Assembly (NCBI GenBank): GCA_003221805.1
Contig: QHUA01000153.1
Span: forward strand, 1-40,765
DNA length: 40,765 bases
Reading direction: 5' to 3'
DNA from: Gemmatimonadota bacterium
GTDB lineage: Bacteria > Gemmatimonadota > Gemmatimonadetes > Gemmatimonadales > Gemmatimonadaceae
Of this stretch, positions 8,403-16,980 are shown in pieces (positions within the stretch are counted from its first letter, which is position 1; each line of letters opens with the position of its first letter). The translations under genes were made by a program, and so were the position numbers. The notes beneath the pieces are model-generated. The model was not told the origin of the DNA. It ran no database searches and was given only the letters and a program-made list of their open reading frames with translations.

Positions 8403-9974
8403 TTACATCCTCTCCGGGGCGGTGACACCGAGCATTCGCATCCCGTTGCGCAGGACGATCTGTGCGCCCCGCGCCAGCGCCAGGCGCGCCCGAGTCACGT
8501 CTTCGGCCTGCTCGAGAACGTGGTGCTTGTGATACCAGAGATGAGCGAGACGCGCTGTCTCCAGCAGATAGTTGGCGATGCGGTGCGGCTCCAGAGTCTC
8601 CGCCGCCGATTCGACGAGCGCCGGAAAATCGAGCAGCGCTTTTATCAGCTCCTGCTCCTCCGGCTCACTCAGCACCTCGAATTTTACGCCCTCCGCCGAA
8701 ACCGAGGCGGGATCGATGCCACCAACGCGGAAGATTCCGCACATGCGCGCGTGCGCCATCTGGATGTAGTAGACCGGGTTCTCCTCTGATTGCGAAGCGG
8801 CGAGATCGACGTTGAAGATCAGCTGCGAATCGCTCTTCCGCATCAGGAAAAAGTACCGCACGGCATCCCGGCCGACTTCGTTCACCAGGTCGCGGACGGT
8901 GACGTAGCTTCCCGCGCGCTTGGAGATCTTCACCTCCTCACCGTGCTTCATGACGGTGACCATTTGGTGAAGCACGTACTCCGGATAATTCTGGGATACA
9001 CCCATATCAAGCGCCTGCAGGCCAGCGCGAACACGCGTGACGGTGCTGTGGTGGTCGGCGCCCTGGACGTCTATCGCACGCTTGAATCCGCGCTTCCACT
9101 TGGTGACGTGGTACGCGACATCCGGCAGAAAGTACGTATAGGTGCCATCCCGCTTGCGCATCACTCGATCCTTGTCATCCCCAAACTCGGTGGTGCGCAG
9201 CCACAGGTCGTCGACCATACCGTCCGTATACAGAGACGACTCCAGAAAATAGTGGTCGAAGCGAACGCCAAAGGCCTGGAGGTCGAGGTCCTGCTCCTTT
9301 CGCAGCTCGCGCACGGCGAACTCGCGCACCGACTGGCCATCGCCGTCAGCGCTGTAACGCTCGGCCAGCTCCCTGATGTACTCACCGTGGTAACCGCCCT
9401 CGGGAACCTGGGCGGGTTTTCCGCGCAGCTCACTCAACCGCGCTTCCACGCTCGCCGCAAGATTGTCGATCTGGACACCGGCATCGTTATAGTAGAATTC
9501 GCGCGTCACCTTCCAGCCGGTGAACTCGAGCAGCGTCGCTATTGCATCGCCGAGCGCTGCCTGTCGCCCGTGTCCGACGTGCAGAGGGCCGGTCGGGTTG
9601 GCGGAAACGAATTCGACGTTGACTACGCGTCCGGCGCCGACCGAGTTGCTGCCGAATTTCTCGTCGGCAGCGATGATGTCGCGAAGCCCGGACGCAATTC
9701 GCCCGGTATCGATCCAGAAATTCATGAAGCCGGGGCCGGCAATTTCAATTTTCGAGACGCCGGCGCTCTCCAGCTTCATCGCATCGCGCAACCTTTCCGC
9801 GATCTCGCGCGGTTTGGACCGCAAAGGTTTGGCAAGAACCATCGCCAGATTTGTCGCCCAATCTCCGTGCGCCGTTTCCCGAGGGCGCTCCAGGAGTGGG
9901 TCGACATCCTCCGGCGCGCCAATGCCGCGCGCCGCGCGAATCAGCTCGGCGCGGATCTGCTCAGCGGCCGTCAT
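8403..9974 (-). CDS. argS: Arginyl-tRNA synthetase
   Basis: A 523-residue class I synthetase, slightly shorter than the usual 550-590. It has the N-terminal Add-1 domain, then ANPTGPLHVGHGRQAALGD with the HIGH-type motif HVGH (132-135). The KMSKS-type loop is KISKRAG, and the DALR anticodon-binding domain forms the C-terminus, ending GMRMLGVTAPERM. It charges tRNA-Arg in the cytoplasm. Its ATG overlaps the stop of the zinc-ribbon gene as ATGA. A long open frame on the opposite strand over this gene is a codon-bias shadow. Confidence 0.96.
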   Translation of the reverse strand: MTAAEQIRAELIRAARGIGAPEDVDPLLERPRETAHGDWATNLAMVLAKPLRSKPREIAERLRDAMKLESAGVSKIEIAGPGFMNFWIDTGRIASGLRDIIAADEKFGSNSVGAGRVVNVEFVSANPTGPLHVGHGRQAALGDAIATLLEFTGWKVTREFYYNDAGVQIDNLAASVEARLSELRGKPAQVPEGGYHGEYIRELAERYSADGDGQSVREFAVRELRKEQDLDLQAFGVRFDHYFLESSLYTDGMVDDLWLRTTEFGDDKDRVMRKRDGTYTYFLPDVAYHVTKWKRGFKRAIDVQGADHHSTVTRVRAGLQALDMGVSQNYPEYVLHQMVTVMKHGEEVKISKRAGSYVTVRDLVNEVGRDAVRYFFLMRKSDSQLIFNVDLAASQSEENPVYYIQMAHARMCGIFRVGGIDPASVSAEGVKFEVLSEPEEQELIKALLDFPALVESAAETLEPHRIANYLLETARLAHLWYHKHHVLEQAEDVTRARLALARGAQIVLRNGMRMLGVTAPERM

Positions 9975-10348
9975 TCGCCGCTCTTTGATTTGCGCGAGGC
10001 AGCCGGTTTGTCGCCCGGTTTGGGTGTGGCAGTCTTTGCTTCCTTAGCCGGCTTGGCATCCGTGGGCTTCGCTTCTGGTTCGGCGGTGGACTCGGTCTTC
10101 CCACCTTCGTCGCCACCACTCGCAGCACCTTCGCCGGCCGGTGCAGTTTGCGGCTTTTTGCCGTCCTTACCGTAGTCGGTGATGTAGAAACCGGAGCCTT
10201 TGAAGTGAAGGCCACCACCAGCCGACAACTGTCGCTCGGCCAGTTTGCCACACGTCGGGCAATGAACCTCGCGGGGAGCGGCGGCGATGGAGCGATAAAA
10301 TTTCTCGAACTCGTGGCCCTCCGGGCAACGAAACTCGTACGTGGGCAT
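9971..10348 (-). CDS. FmdB-type zinc ribbon protein with charged tail
   Basis: A 125-residue protein whose first 60 residues match the FmdB/putative regulatory zinc-ribbon family (MPTYEFRC...HCPTCG...GSGFYITDYG). The first knuckle reads C8-P-E-G-H12 rather than C-x2-C, so the zinc set would be C8, H12, C30 and C33. The last 60 residues are a low-complexity, Ala/Pro/Lys/Glu-rich tail that is probably disordered. FmdB was named near formamidase genes, but its role is unsettled. Its stop overlaps the argS start, so the two are likely made together. The start has no strong ribosome site. A weak promoter may lie in the 74-base gap before it. Confidence 0.85.
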   Translation of the reverse strand: MPTYEFRCPEGHEFEKFYRSIAAAPREVHCPTCGKLAERQLSAGGGLHFKGSGFYITDYGKDGKKPQTAPAGEGAASGGDEGGKTESTAEPEAKPTDAKPAKEAKTATPKPGDKPAASRKSKSGE

Positions 10349-10422
10349 TATGGATGGGGAGGGGCTGCGCTATCATGAAACCTAGTTGCCAGAGTGAAGC
10401 GTCTCAAGCGCAGCAGCGCGCA

Positions 10423-12045
10423 CTACCCTGCGGGACGATAGTAGCCCCAGTTGCCGGCAAGAGTCTCAGCGATCTCACCAACGGTGGCTCGGGCGCGTAC
10501 CGCGTCGATGATGAGCGGCATCAGATGCAGCTGTGAAGTCTTTGCGGCCGACGCGTCGCGAAGAGCGCCGAGTGTGCGCGTCACTGCCGCGGAGTCTCGC
10601 TTCTTGCGCAAGGCTTTCACGCTCTTGACCTGGGCCTTCTCCAGCGCAGAGTAATCCGGAGCAGGAACGCTCTGCTGGTCCTCGGGGTCGGTGAAGCGAT
10701 TGACACCGACGATCACACACACTCCGGCTTCCACTCGCAGCTGGTGTTCGTATGCGCTGCGCGCGATCTGCTCCTGAAAGAATCCGGCGGCGATTGCCTT
10801 CTCCGCGCCACCCAGCGCATCGATCTTCTCGATCAGCGCCAGCGCGCGTTGCTCGAGCTCGCGAGTCAGATTCTCAACGAAGTAGCTGCCCGCGAGCGGA
10901 TCGGCGGTGTTGGTGATCCCGGATTCGTAGGCGACGATCTGTTGCGTGCGCAATGCCAGCTTCGCCGCTTCAGCGGTCGGCAGCGCGAGGGCTTCGTCAT
11001 ACCCGTTGGTGTGCAGCGACTGCGTCCCGCCGAGTGTCGCGGCGAGCGATTGGATGGCGACTCGCACGACGTTGTTCAGAGGCTGCTGGGCAGTAAGCGT
11101 CACCCCGCCAGTCTGGGTGTGAAAGCGCAGTTTGGCGCTCGACTCTTTGGCGTTGAAACGATCGCGCATTATTCGCGCGTACAGACGCCTCGCGGCGCGG
11201 AACTTGGCGACTTCCTCGAACAGATCGCTGTGCGCGGCGAAAAAGAAAGAAAGTCGGGGAGCGAAAGAATCGACCGCCAATCCAGCCCCGATGGCCCTCG
11301 TGATGTACTCGATGGTATTGCTGAGGGTGAACGCCAGCTCCTGCACCGCCGTCGCGCCGGCCTCGCGGATGTGGTATCCGGAGATCGAGATCGGATTCCA
11401 GTTCGGAACCTCGTCGGCGCAGAAGCGGAACACCTCCGCGATCATCGCCAGACTCGGCTCGGGCGGATAGATGTAGGTGCCGCGGGCGATGTATTCCTTC
11501 AGGATGTCGTTCTGAATGGTGCCGCTAAGCTTGTCGCGGGCGATTCCACGCTCTTCGGCGACCACGATGTACATCGCCAGCAGAGTAGCCGCGGTGGCGT
11601 TGATCGTCATCGACGTCGAAACTTTGTCGAGCGGAATGCCGTCGAGGAGGACGTGCATGTCTTCGACGCTGTCGATGGCGACGCCTGCTCTGCCGACTTC
11701 ACCGAGTGAGCGGGGCGAGTCTGAATCGAGCCCCATCTGCGTCGGCAGATCGAACGCGACGGAGAGCCCGGTCTGGCCCGCGTCGAGTAGCATTCGAAAC
11801 CGCTCGTTGGTCGTCTTGGCGCCGCCGAAACCTGCATACTGGCGCATCGTCCACAGCCGGCCGCGGTACATCGACGCCTGCACGCCGCGGGTAAACGGCC
11901 ACTGTCCGGGGTCGGCAAGCTCGTCGACGTAACTAAGCTCTGCATCCTCGGGTCGATAAACGGTTTTGATTGGGACTCCCGAGGGAGATAGCTTCTCGCC
12001 GGGCTCGTGCTTTTTCACGCGCGCCGGCCCAGGCGCCGGCGGCAC
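10423..12045 (-). CDS. Methylmalonyl-CoA mutase large (catalytic) subunit, no B12 domain
   Basis: A 540-residue protein covering the TIM-barrel catalytic domain of B12-dependent acyl-CoA mutases. Recognisable parts are [16 protein letters not shown] near the start, [13 protein letters not shown], the [12 protein letters not shown] loop, [16 protein letters not shown] and [13 protein letters not shown]. The C-terminal B12-binding domain (DxHxxG) is absent, so the cobalamin-binding small subunit must be encoded elsewhere, as in the split mutases of many archaea and bacteria. It interconverts methylmalonyl-CoA and succinyl-CoA for propionate breakdown; a related substrate such as isobutyryl-CoA cannot be excluded. 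Translation starts at GTG 12045, just after the fbp TGA. The gene shares no obvious pathway with its neighbours. Confidence 0.93.
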   Translation of the reverse strand: MPPAPGPARVKKHEPGEKLSPSGVPIKTVYRPEDAELSYVDELADPGQWPFTRGVQASMYRGRLWTMRQYAGFGGAKTTNERFRMLLDAGQTGLSVAFDLPTQMGLDSDSPRSLGEVGRAGVAIDSVEDMHVLLDGIPLDKVSTSMTINATAATLLAMYIVVAEERGIARDKLSGTIQNDILKEYIARGTYIYPPEPSLAMIAEVFRFCADEVPNWNPISISGYHIREAGATAVQELAFTLSNTIEYITRAIGAGLAVDSFAPRLSFFFAAHSDLFEEVAKFRAARRLYARIMRDRFNAKESSAKLRFHTQTGGVTLTAQQPLNNVVRVAIQSLAATLGGTQSLHTNGYDEALALPTAEAAKLALRTQQIVAYESGITNTADPLAGSYFVENLTRELEQRALALIEKIDALGGAEKAIAAGFFQEQIARSAYEHQLRVEAGVCVIVGVNRFTDPEDQQSVPAPDYSALEKAQVKSVKALRKKRDSAAVTRTLGALRDASAAKTSQLHLMPLIIDAVRARATVGEIAETLAGNWGYYRPAG

Positions 12046-12046
12046 T

Positions 12047-13102
12047 TCACGCGCCTACCGATCCGACTGGGGATAAGGAGCTCGCGTCCTTGGCACCAGC
12101 ACCCAACATCGCGCGGGCGGCGTCCACATCATTCGCGCTGCCAATGAACAGTGGCGTGCGCTGATGCAGCTCCGTCGGTTGGATGTCGAGTATGCGCTCG
12201 AGGCCATCGGTCGCCGCACCACCAGCCTGCTCGACGATGAAAGCGAGTGGATTCGCCTCGTAAAGGAGACGGAGCTTGCCGCGCTTGTTTCTTCGGTTGG
12301 CGGGATAGGCGAACAATCCGCCGCCGAGGAGATTGCGATGGAAATCCGCCACCAGTGAGCCGACGTAGCGTGTATTCATCGGCTGGCGATTTCCGTCCTG
12401 GCCGCGGTAATAGCGCATCAGATTCTGGACGTTCGGCTCCCACTGGCTGTAGTACGAGTCGTTGACCGACAGGTATCTGCCGACATCCGGCGTGCGGATG
12501 TTGGGGTGAGACAACAGGAATTCGCCGAGCGAAGGATCGAGGGTGAAGCCGTGGGCGCCCTGCCCCGTGGTGTAGACCAGCATCGTGCTCGATCCATAGA
12601 TGACATATCCCGCTGCCACCTGACGTCGACCAGGCTGCAGCATGTCTTCCATCTCCCCGCGGCTGCCGCGTGTGATCTTTCGAACCACCGAAAAGATCGT
12701 CCCGACTGGGACGTTGACGTCGATGTTCGAGGATCCGTCGAGCGGATCGAACAGCAGACAGTACTTGCCGCAGCGGAAATGGGGCGGGATGTCGATGATC
12801 CCCGGCTCCTCCTCTGATGCCATAGCGCACAGCCGGCCCCCGTGATCGACGGCCTTGATGATGATCTCGTTCGCCAGCACGTCCAGCTTCTGCTGCGTCT
12901 CGCCCTGAATGTTCTCCAGGTCGGCAGAGCCGAGTATGTCGGCGAGCCCAGCGCTGCGCACCTTGTTGGCGATCATTTTCGCCGCCAGCGCCAGGTCGTA
13001 AAGCACGCCCGAGAGCTCACCCGTTGCCTCGGGATGCAGCTTCTCCTGCTCGATGATGAAACGGTCGATAGTTACGACTGATGTCGCAGTGTGCTTTACC
13101 AC
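12047..13102 (-). CDS. fbp: Class I fructose-1,6-bisphosphatase
   Basis: A 351-residue class I FBPase. The signature [21 protein letters not shown] carries the metal-binding Asp residues, preceded by ASEEEPGII (metal-binding glutamates). Near the C-terminus [17 protein letters not shown] is the substrate-binding site. It removes the 1-phosphate from fructose-1,6-bisphosphate in gluconeogenesis. The start is GTG at 13102, directly after the TGA of the metallopeptidase gene. The last ~20 residues extend slightly past the usual end. No regulatory site is visible. Confidence 0.96.
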   Translation of the reverse strand: MVKHTATSVVTIDRFIIEQEKLHPEATGELSGVLYDLALAAKMIANKVRSAGLADILGSADLENIQGETQQKLDVLANEIIIKAVDHGGRLCAMASEEEPGIIDIPPHFRCGKYCLLFDPLDGSSNIDVNVPVGTIFSVVRKITRGSRGEMEDMLQPGRRQVAAGYVIYGSSTMLVYTTGQGAHGFTLDPSLGEFLLSHPNIRTPDVGRYLSVNDSYYSQWEPNVQNLMRYYRGQDGNRQPMNTRYVGSLVADFHRNLLGGGLFAYPANRRNKRGKLRLLYEANPLAFIVEQAGGAATDGLERILDIQPTELHQRTPLFIGSANDVDAARAMLGAGAKDASSLSPVGSVGA

Positions 13103-13489
13103 TCAGAGATCCTTGTCGACGGCACCGAGGCGCGACGCGGAGTACCGGCGAGCGTCAACTTCGTAAGCGTTACGGCTGTAGCCGTAACGTATGGACTGCC
13201 AAAGATAGCTGACAGGAAAGGCCCAGTGTTCCAAAAATTGGTGAACGTGACGAAGCTCGTGCAAGAGCAGTTCCGCTGAGAGCGGCGTTTCCGGCGCCAG
13301 GAAGATCGTCCGCCGTAGCGTGATCGCTGCAGCTGTGCTGCTGCGAAGCGCCCAGCCGCCAATTCGTACCGGAACGCCGCCGCGACGATAGCTTGCCTGT
13401 CCGAGTTCCGGATAGCTGCGCAATAGATCGGGCGGTAGCTCGAACCGCTCCCCAATCAGCGCTGCGATGAGTCGCGAGCCAGCTCCCAT
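13103..13489 (-). CDS. Small HExxH putative zinc metallopeptidase (DUF4157-like)
   Basis: A 128-residue protein with a zinc-peptidase motif HELRH at 77-81 (LLLHELRHVHQF) and a glutamate at 110 in NAYEVDA, a spacing that fits a minimal gluzincin-like site. The preceding segment RRTIFLAPETPLSAELL resembles the start of DUF4157-type domains, in which a small HExxH core is found alone or in toxin-related proteins. It has no signal peptide. The ATG lies 34 bases inside the end of comEC and the TGA touches the fbp GTG, so it is translated as part of this run. Substrate and role are unknown. Confidence 0.7.
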   Translation of the reverse strand: MGAGSRLIAALIGERFELPPDLLRSYPELGQASYRRGGVPVRIGGWALRSSTAAAITLRRTIFLAPETPLSAELLLHELRHVHQFLEHWAFPVSYLWQSIRYGYSRNAYEVDARRYSASRLGAVDKDL

Positions 13490-15297
13490 TTCTCGCCCTT
13501 CGCCTCGAGTTCGATGTGTACACCGTCCGTCCGAACCACAACCGTGCCCGCTTGGTCAGTTCGCAACACTTCGGCGCCGACACGAGAAAGCGCGTACAGC
13601 ACGTCGCCACTCGGGTGCCCGTATTTGTTGCCCGCGCCCACTGAGATTATAGCGACGGCCGGATGTACCGCCTTCAAAAACGGATCGCTGCTACTGGTGG
13701 AGCTGCCGTGATGCCCAACCTTGAGGACATCCGCGCGCAGCTCATCCCGCTTGTTGGCGAGTAGCCAGTCCTCTTCGGCTCGCTCGGCGTCGCCAACGAG
13801 CAGAAACCGCACCGTGCCGTAACGCACCAGGGCGATCGTGCTGGCGAGGTTCGGATCCTTGAGTCCAACCGTCCAGGCAGAGTCGGGTGCAAGGAAGGAA
13901 ACCGTTACGCCATCGAATGCAACTGAATCACCAGGATGAACGCGGTGCCATTCGATGCCTTCTTTCTTCGCAGCCCCTAACGACGCGATGTATGCGTCTG
14001 ATCCTCCGGCGAAAGCCGCGTCCCAGTACGTGTGGGGATGCAGTCGCGTCAGAACGGTGGCAGCGCCCCCAACGTGATCAGTGTGCGGATGCGAGAGCAC
14101 GAACGCCTCGAGCGAGCCGCCGCGTCGAAGGATGTATGGAAGGATCGTCGTGCGACCGGCATCTCCGCCCGGCCAGGCAGGGCCCGCGTCGAGCAACAGC
14201 CAGCGGTTGCCCCGCGTTCGCAGCAGGATCGCATCTCCCTGACCAACATCGAGAACATGCAGCTCCACCTGACCGATGCGACGAGTGGGGACAAATGGCA
14301 TCACCGCCATGGTTGCCAGTGCGGCAACGCCGGCCATCGCCGGCCGGATCGGATAGCGGCTGGCGCAGGCAACTATCAGGGAGACGCTCGCCACGCCAGC
14401 CAGCACAGCGACGACCAAAGTGGTCGATACAGTCACCGCTGCACCCGGGATGGAGGCGGCGGACCACGCGATCCAGTCAAACGCGAAAAGGAGTGGGTGC
14501 ACTGCTTCGGCGAAGACCCGGGCAATCGCAGCGAAGGGTCCAGCAAGAAGCGCCAGAAATAATATCGGCTGCGCGAGAGTTATCAGCGGCGCGGCGACGA
14601 GATTGGACACCGGTGCGATGAGGCTAATTCGGCCAAACACCCACGCCACCAACGGAGCTGTAACCGCGCATGCAACCAGTGATGTGAGGAGCTCGCGGCC
14701 GATCTTCCCCTTCCAGCCGTCGAGCCGCTGGGCGAGGTGGCGCCTCCACAAAGCGCCTGCCGCGACGAGCGCGCACATACCGAGGACGCTCAATTGATAG
14801 CCAACGTCGATGGCTGTGCGCGGTTGCGCCAGCGGAACGAAAGCACCAACCGCCCAGGTCGCCCACGGCGAAGTTGGGCGCTGCGCAATTCGGGAGACCA
14901 TTGCCACTCCGAGCATTGCCGCGGAGCGCAGAGCCGGTGGCGGCGCGCCAATAATTGCCACATAGACGGCAGTGGCGACGAACGCACCGAGGAGTGAGGC
15001 GCGCCTCGACATGCGCGCAACCTGAAACAAAAGCTCCATCGCTGCAGCGATCACCGCCACGTGGAGACCTGATATCGAGAGCATGTGGATCAATCCCGCG
15101 CCCGCGTAGCGATCGCGCATCTCCGTCGGGATCTGATGCTGGTCGGCGATAAGGAGGGCGCGAGCCAGCGGTGCGTCCTCGCCAAAAGTTCGATCGATCA
15201 CTTTCGCCGCTCGTGCTCTGATCCGCGTTAGCACGTCGCGCTGTGCTCCTCGACGATCGAAGTGAACCGTGGGACGCTCTGCCGACGGAGAAGTCAC
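13456..15297 (-). CDS. comEC: ComEC/Rec2-type DNA uptake channel with metallo-beta-lactamase domain
   Basis: From the GTG at 15297 the protein has 613 residues. Residues 70-330 hold about 8-10 hydrophobic helices with the ComEC competence signature (YAGAGLIHMLSISGLHVAVI). The C-terminal 260 residues are a metallo-beta-lactamase fold: HVLDVGQGDAILL, SHPHTDHVGGA (HxHxDH metal site) and VLKVGHHGSSTSS. The family carries single-stranded DNA across the inner membrane during transformation, and the C-terminal domain is proposed to degrade the other strand. Convincing coding continues upstream of 15297, with two more hydrophobic segments, but no ATG, GTG or TTG occurs before the stop at 15502-15504; a CTG at 15474 has a GGAG five bases before it. 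The OB-like domain between the first helices and the competence core is very short. Start position is uncertain. Confidence 0.88.
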   Translation of the reverse strand: MTSPSAERPTVHFDRRGAQRDVLTRIRARAAKVIDRTFGEDAPLARALLIADQHQIPTEMRDRYAGAGLIHMLSISGLHVAVIAAAMELLFQVARMSRRASLLGAFVATAVYVAIIGAPPPALRSAAMLGVAMVSRIAQRPTSPWATWAVGAFVPLAQPRTAIDVGYQLSVLGMCALVAAGALWRRHLAQRLDGWKGKIGRELLTSLVACAVTAPLVAWVFGRISLIAPVSNLVAAPLITLAQPILFLALLAGPFAAIARVFAEAVHPLLFAFDWIAWSAASIPGAAVTVSTTLVVAVLAGVASVSLIVACASRYPIRPAMAGVAALATMAVMPFVPTRRIGQVELHVLDVGQGDAILLRTRGNRWLLLDAGPAWPGGDAGRTTILPYILRRGGSLEAFVLSHPHTDHVGGAATVLTRLHPHTYWDAAFAGGSDAYIASLGAAKKEGIEWHRVHPGDSVAFDGVTVSFLAPDSAWTVGLKDPNLASTIALVRYGTVRFLLVGDAERAEEDWLLANKRDELRADVLKVGHHGSSTSSSDPFLKAVHPAVAIISVGAGNKYGHPSGDVLYALSRVGAEVLRTDQAGTVVVRTDGVHIELEAKGEKWELARDSSQR

Positions 15298-15563
15298 TGC
15301 GATTACTGCAGCAGCGAGGAAAATCAGCGCGCACGCCGTCCAGGTAGTCTGCCGACGAAAGATCGATATCGCGGTGACAAGAAGCGCGATCGAAACCGCG
15401 ACCCAGGAGTAACCGGCGAAGCCGACGAGTAGGCCGCCGACGTAGGAGAGATATGCGGTCGTGACGAGTGGCAGTCGGGCTCCGATCCTGCTTGCCCGAT
15501 CCTAGCACTTCAGCACGGGCCGCACGAAATCATTCGCGCGGCGCCGCAATCAATCCTGGCGCT

Positions 15564-16898
15564 CTAGACCGCCATCGGCAGCGCGGCGCGCTGCCCGACG
15601 ACCTGCCCCAGAAAAGTCGAGCCGGTCGTGCCCGTGAGCTCGACTTGCAGATACTTCCCGATGAGAGAGACATCTCCGGGAATCATGACTGTCTTGAAGT
15701 CACGAGTCCGCGACTGCAGCAGCCCGCCACGTCGCGCGGATTTTTCGACCAGAACTTCGCGGCGCGCGCCGATGAGTCCCATGTTGCGCTCCCGGCTGCC
15801 CGCGCGGACGGTAGCGATGAGTCGCGCCAGTCTTTCGCTGGCAACATCGTCGGAGATGGTGTCCGATGCGGGGAAGCGGGTGGCCGGCGTCCCATCTCTC
15901 AGCGAGAATTTGAACGTGTACGCGTCGTCGAAGCCGACGGCCTCTATGGCTGTGAGCGTTTCCTGAAAATCTTCTTCGGTCTCGCCCGGAAAGCCAACAA
16001 TCACATCGGTTGTTAACGCGAGCCTGGGAATCGCCGCCCGCAACCGGTCCACGCATTCGAGATACTTCTCTCTCGTATAACGCCGCAGCATTCGTCTGAG
16101 CGTCCTGGTCGAGCCCGATTGCATTGGCAGATGGACGTGCTCGCAGAAAGCCTCGATCTCCGCCATCGCACGGATGACGCGCTCACTGAAATCGTTGGGA
16201 TGCGGGCTGGTGAAGCGCAGGCGTCTGATGCCTGGCACGCTTCCCACCGCGCGCAACAGATCGGCAAAGTCGTGTTTGCCGTCGTAGTACGAATTCACGG
16301 TCTGCCCGAGCAACACCACTTCGGAGATTCCTGAAGCAATGACTGCTTCAGTTTCACGAACAACCTCAGAAAGCTGCCGACTCCTCTCCGGACCGCGGGT
16401 CGTCGGCACAATGCAGTAGGTGCACTTGTAGTCGCAGCCGCGCTGCACCGGGATCCACGCTTTCACTCCGTCGAAGCGGCGTGGAGTGAAATCCTCGTAG
16501 TGCTCCTCGAGGTCGAAGTCGACTGCAGTCGCCTTCACTCCGCCCCGCGCGCTCTCGATCAGTGAAGGCAGCTCGCGATACCCGTCAGGTCCGATAACGA
16601 GGCTGACGTGTTTGACGCGATCCAGCAGCTGCGAGCCCAGCCGCTGCGCCATACAGCCGGTGACGCCGAGCACGGCGTCGCGTTTCATCTTGCTCTTGAT
16701 CTCGCCGAGCCTGCCGATCACGCGCTGCTCGGCGTGGTCGCGAATCGCGCAAGTGTTGATGAGGATTACGTCGGCCCCGTCCGGTTGCTCAACGGATTCG
16801 TATCCCGATGCAGTCAGCTTGCCGAGCATTAGCTCGGTGTCGCTGACATTCATCTGGCAGCCGTAGGTTTCGATGTAGACGGTGGGACGCAGGGCCAT
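15564..16898 (-). CDS. miaB: tRNA-2-methylthio-N6-dimethylallyladenosine synthase
   Basis: A 444-residue radical-SAM methylthiotransferase. The N-terminal UPF0004 domain has its three cluster cysteines in ETYGCQMN, NTCAIRDHAEQ and VTGCMAQR. The radical-SAM cluster is RGCDYKCTYCIVPTTRG (C-x3-C-x2-C), and a C-terminal TRAM domain follows (EVLVEKSARRGG...VELTGTTGSTFLG). It adds a methylthio group at position 37 of tRNAs reading UNN codons. I chose ATG 16898 (ALRPTVYIETYGC); a TTG nine codons upstream (16925) is also possible but no better supported. The three close paralogues (RimO, MtaB) differ in the motif around the second cysteine, and here the pattern fits MiaB. Confidence 0.95.
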   Translation of the reverse strand: MALRPTVYIETYGCQMNVSDTELMLGKLTASGYESVEQPDGADVILINTCAIRDHAEQRVIGRLGEIKSKMKRDAVLGVTGCMAQRLGSQLLDRVKHVSLVIGPDGYRELPSLIESARGGVKATAVDFDLEEHYEDFTPRRFDGVKAWIPVQRGCDYKCTYCIVPTTRGPERSRQLSEVVRETEAVIASGISEVVLLGQTVNSYYDGKHDFADLLRAVGSVPGIRRLRFTSPHPNDFSERVIRAMAEIEAFCEHVHLPMQSGSTRTLRRMLRRYTREKYLECVDRLRAAIPRLALTTDVIVGFPGETEEDFQETLTAIEAVGFDDAYTFKFSLRDGTPATRFPASDTISDDVASERLARLIATVRAGSRERNMGLIGARREVLVEKSARRGGLLQSRTRDFKTVMIPGDVSLIGKYLQVELTGTTGSTFLGQVVGQRAALPMAV

Positions 16899-16980
16899 CT
16901 GGGAAAGATAAGAGCGGAGGGCCAACTGAACACTACCGGCTGCCTGCTGTTCGCTGCCTGCTGATGGCTTCGGCGGAAGA

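Noticed and set aside
8790-10175. 461-codon open frame on the plus strand over argS and the zinc-ribbon gene
   Set aside because: It is an antisense shadow of high-GC coding; no domain, and the minus-strand genes are unambiguous.
14624-15508. 294-codon frame over comEC beginning with an ATG
   Set aside because: Composition is Arg/Ser-rich and out of frame with the obvious ComEC helices; treated as a shadow.
16940-16963. Two copies of CTGCCTGCTG 14 bases apart between miaB and the receiver-kinase
   Set aside because: Only two short copies; no sign of an array or regulatory function.
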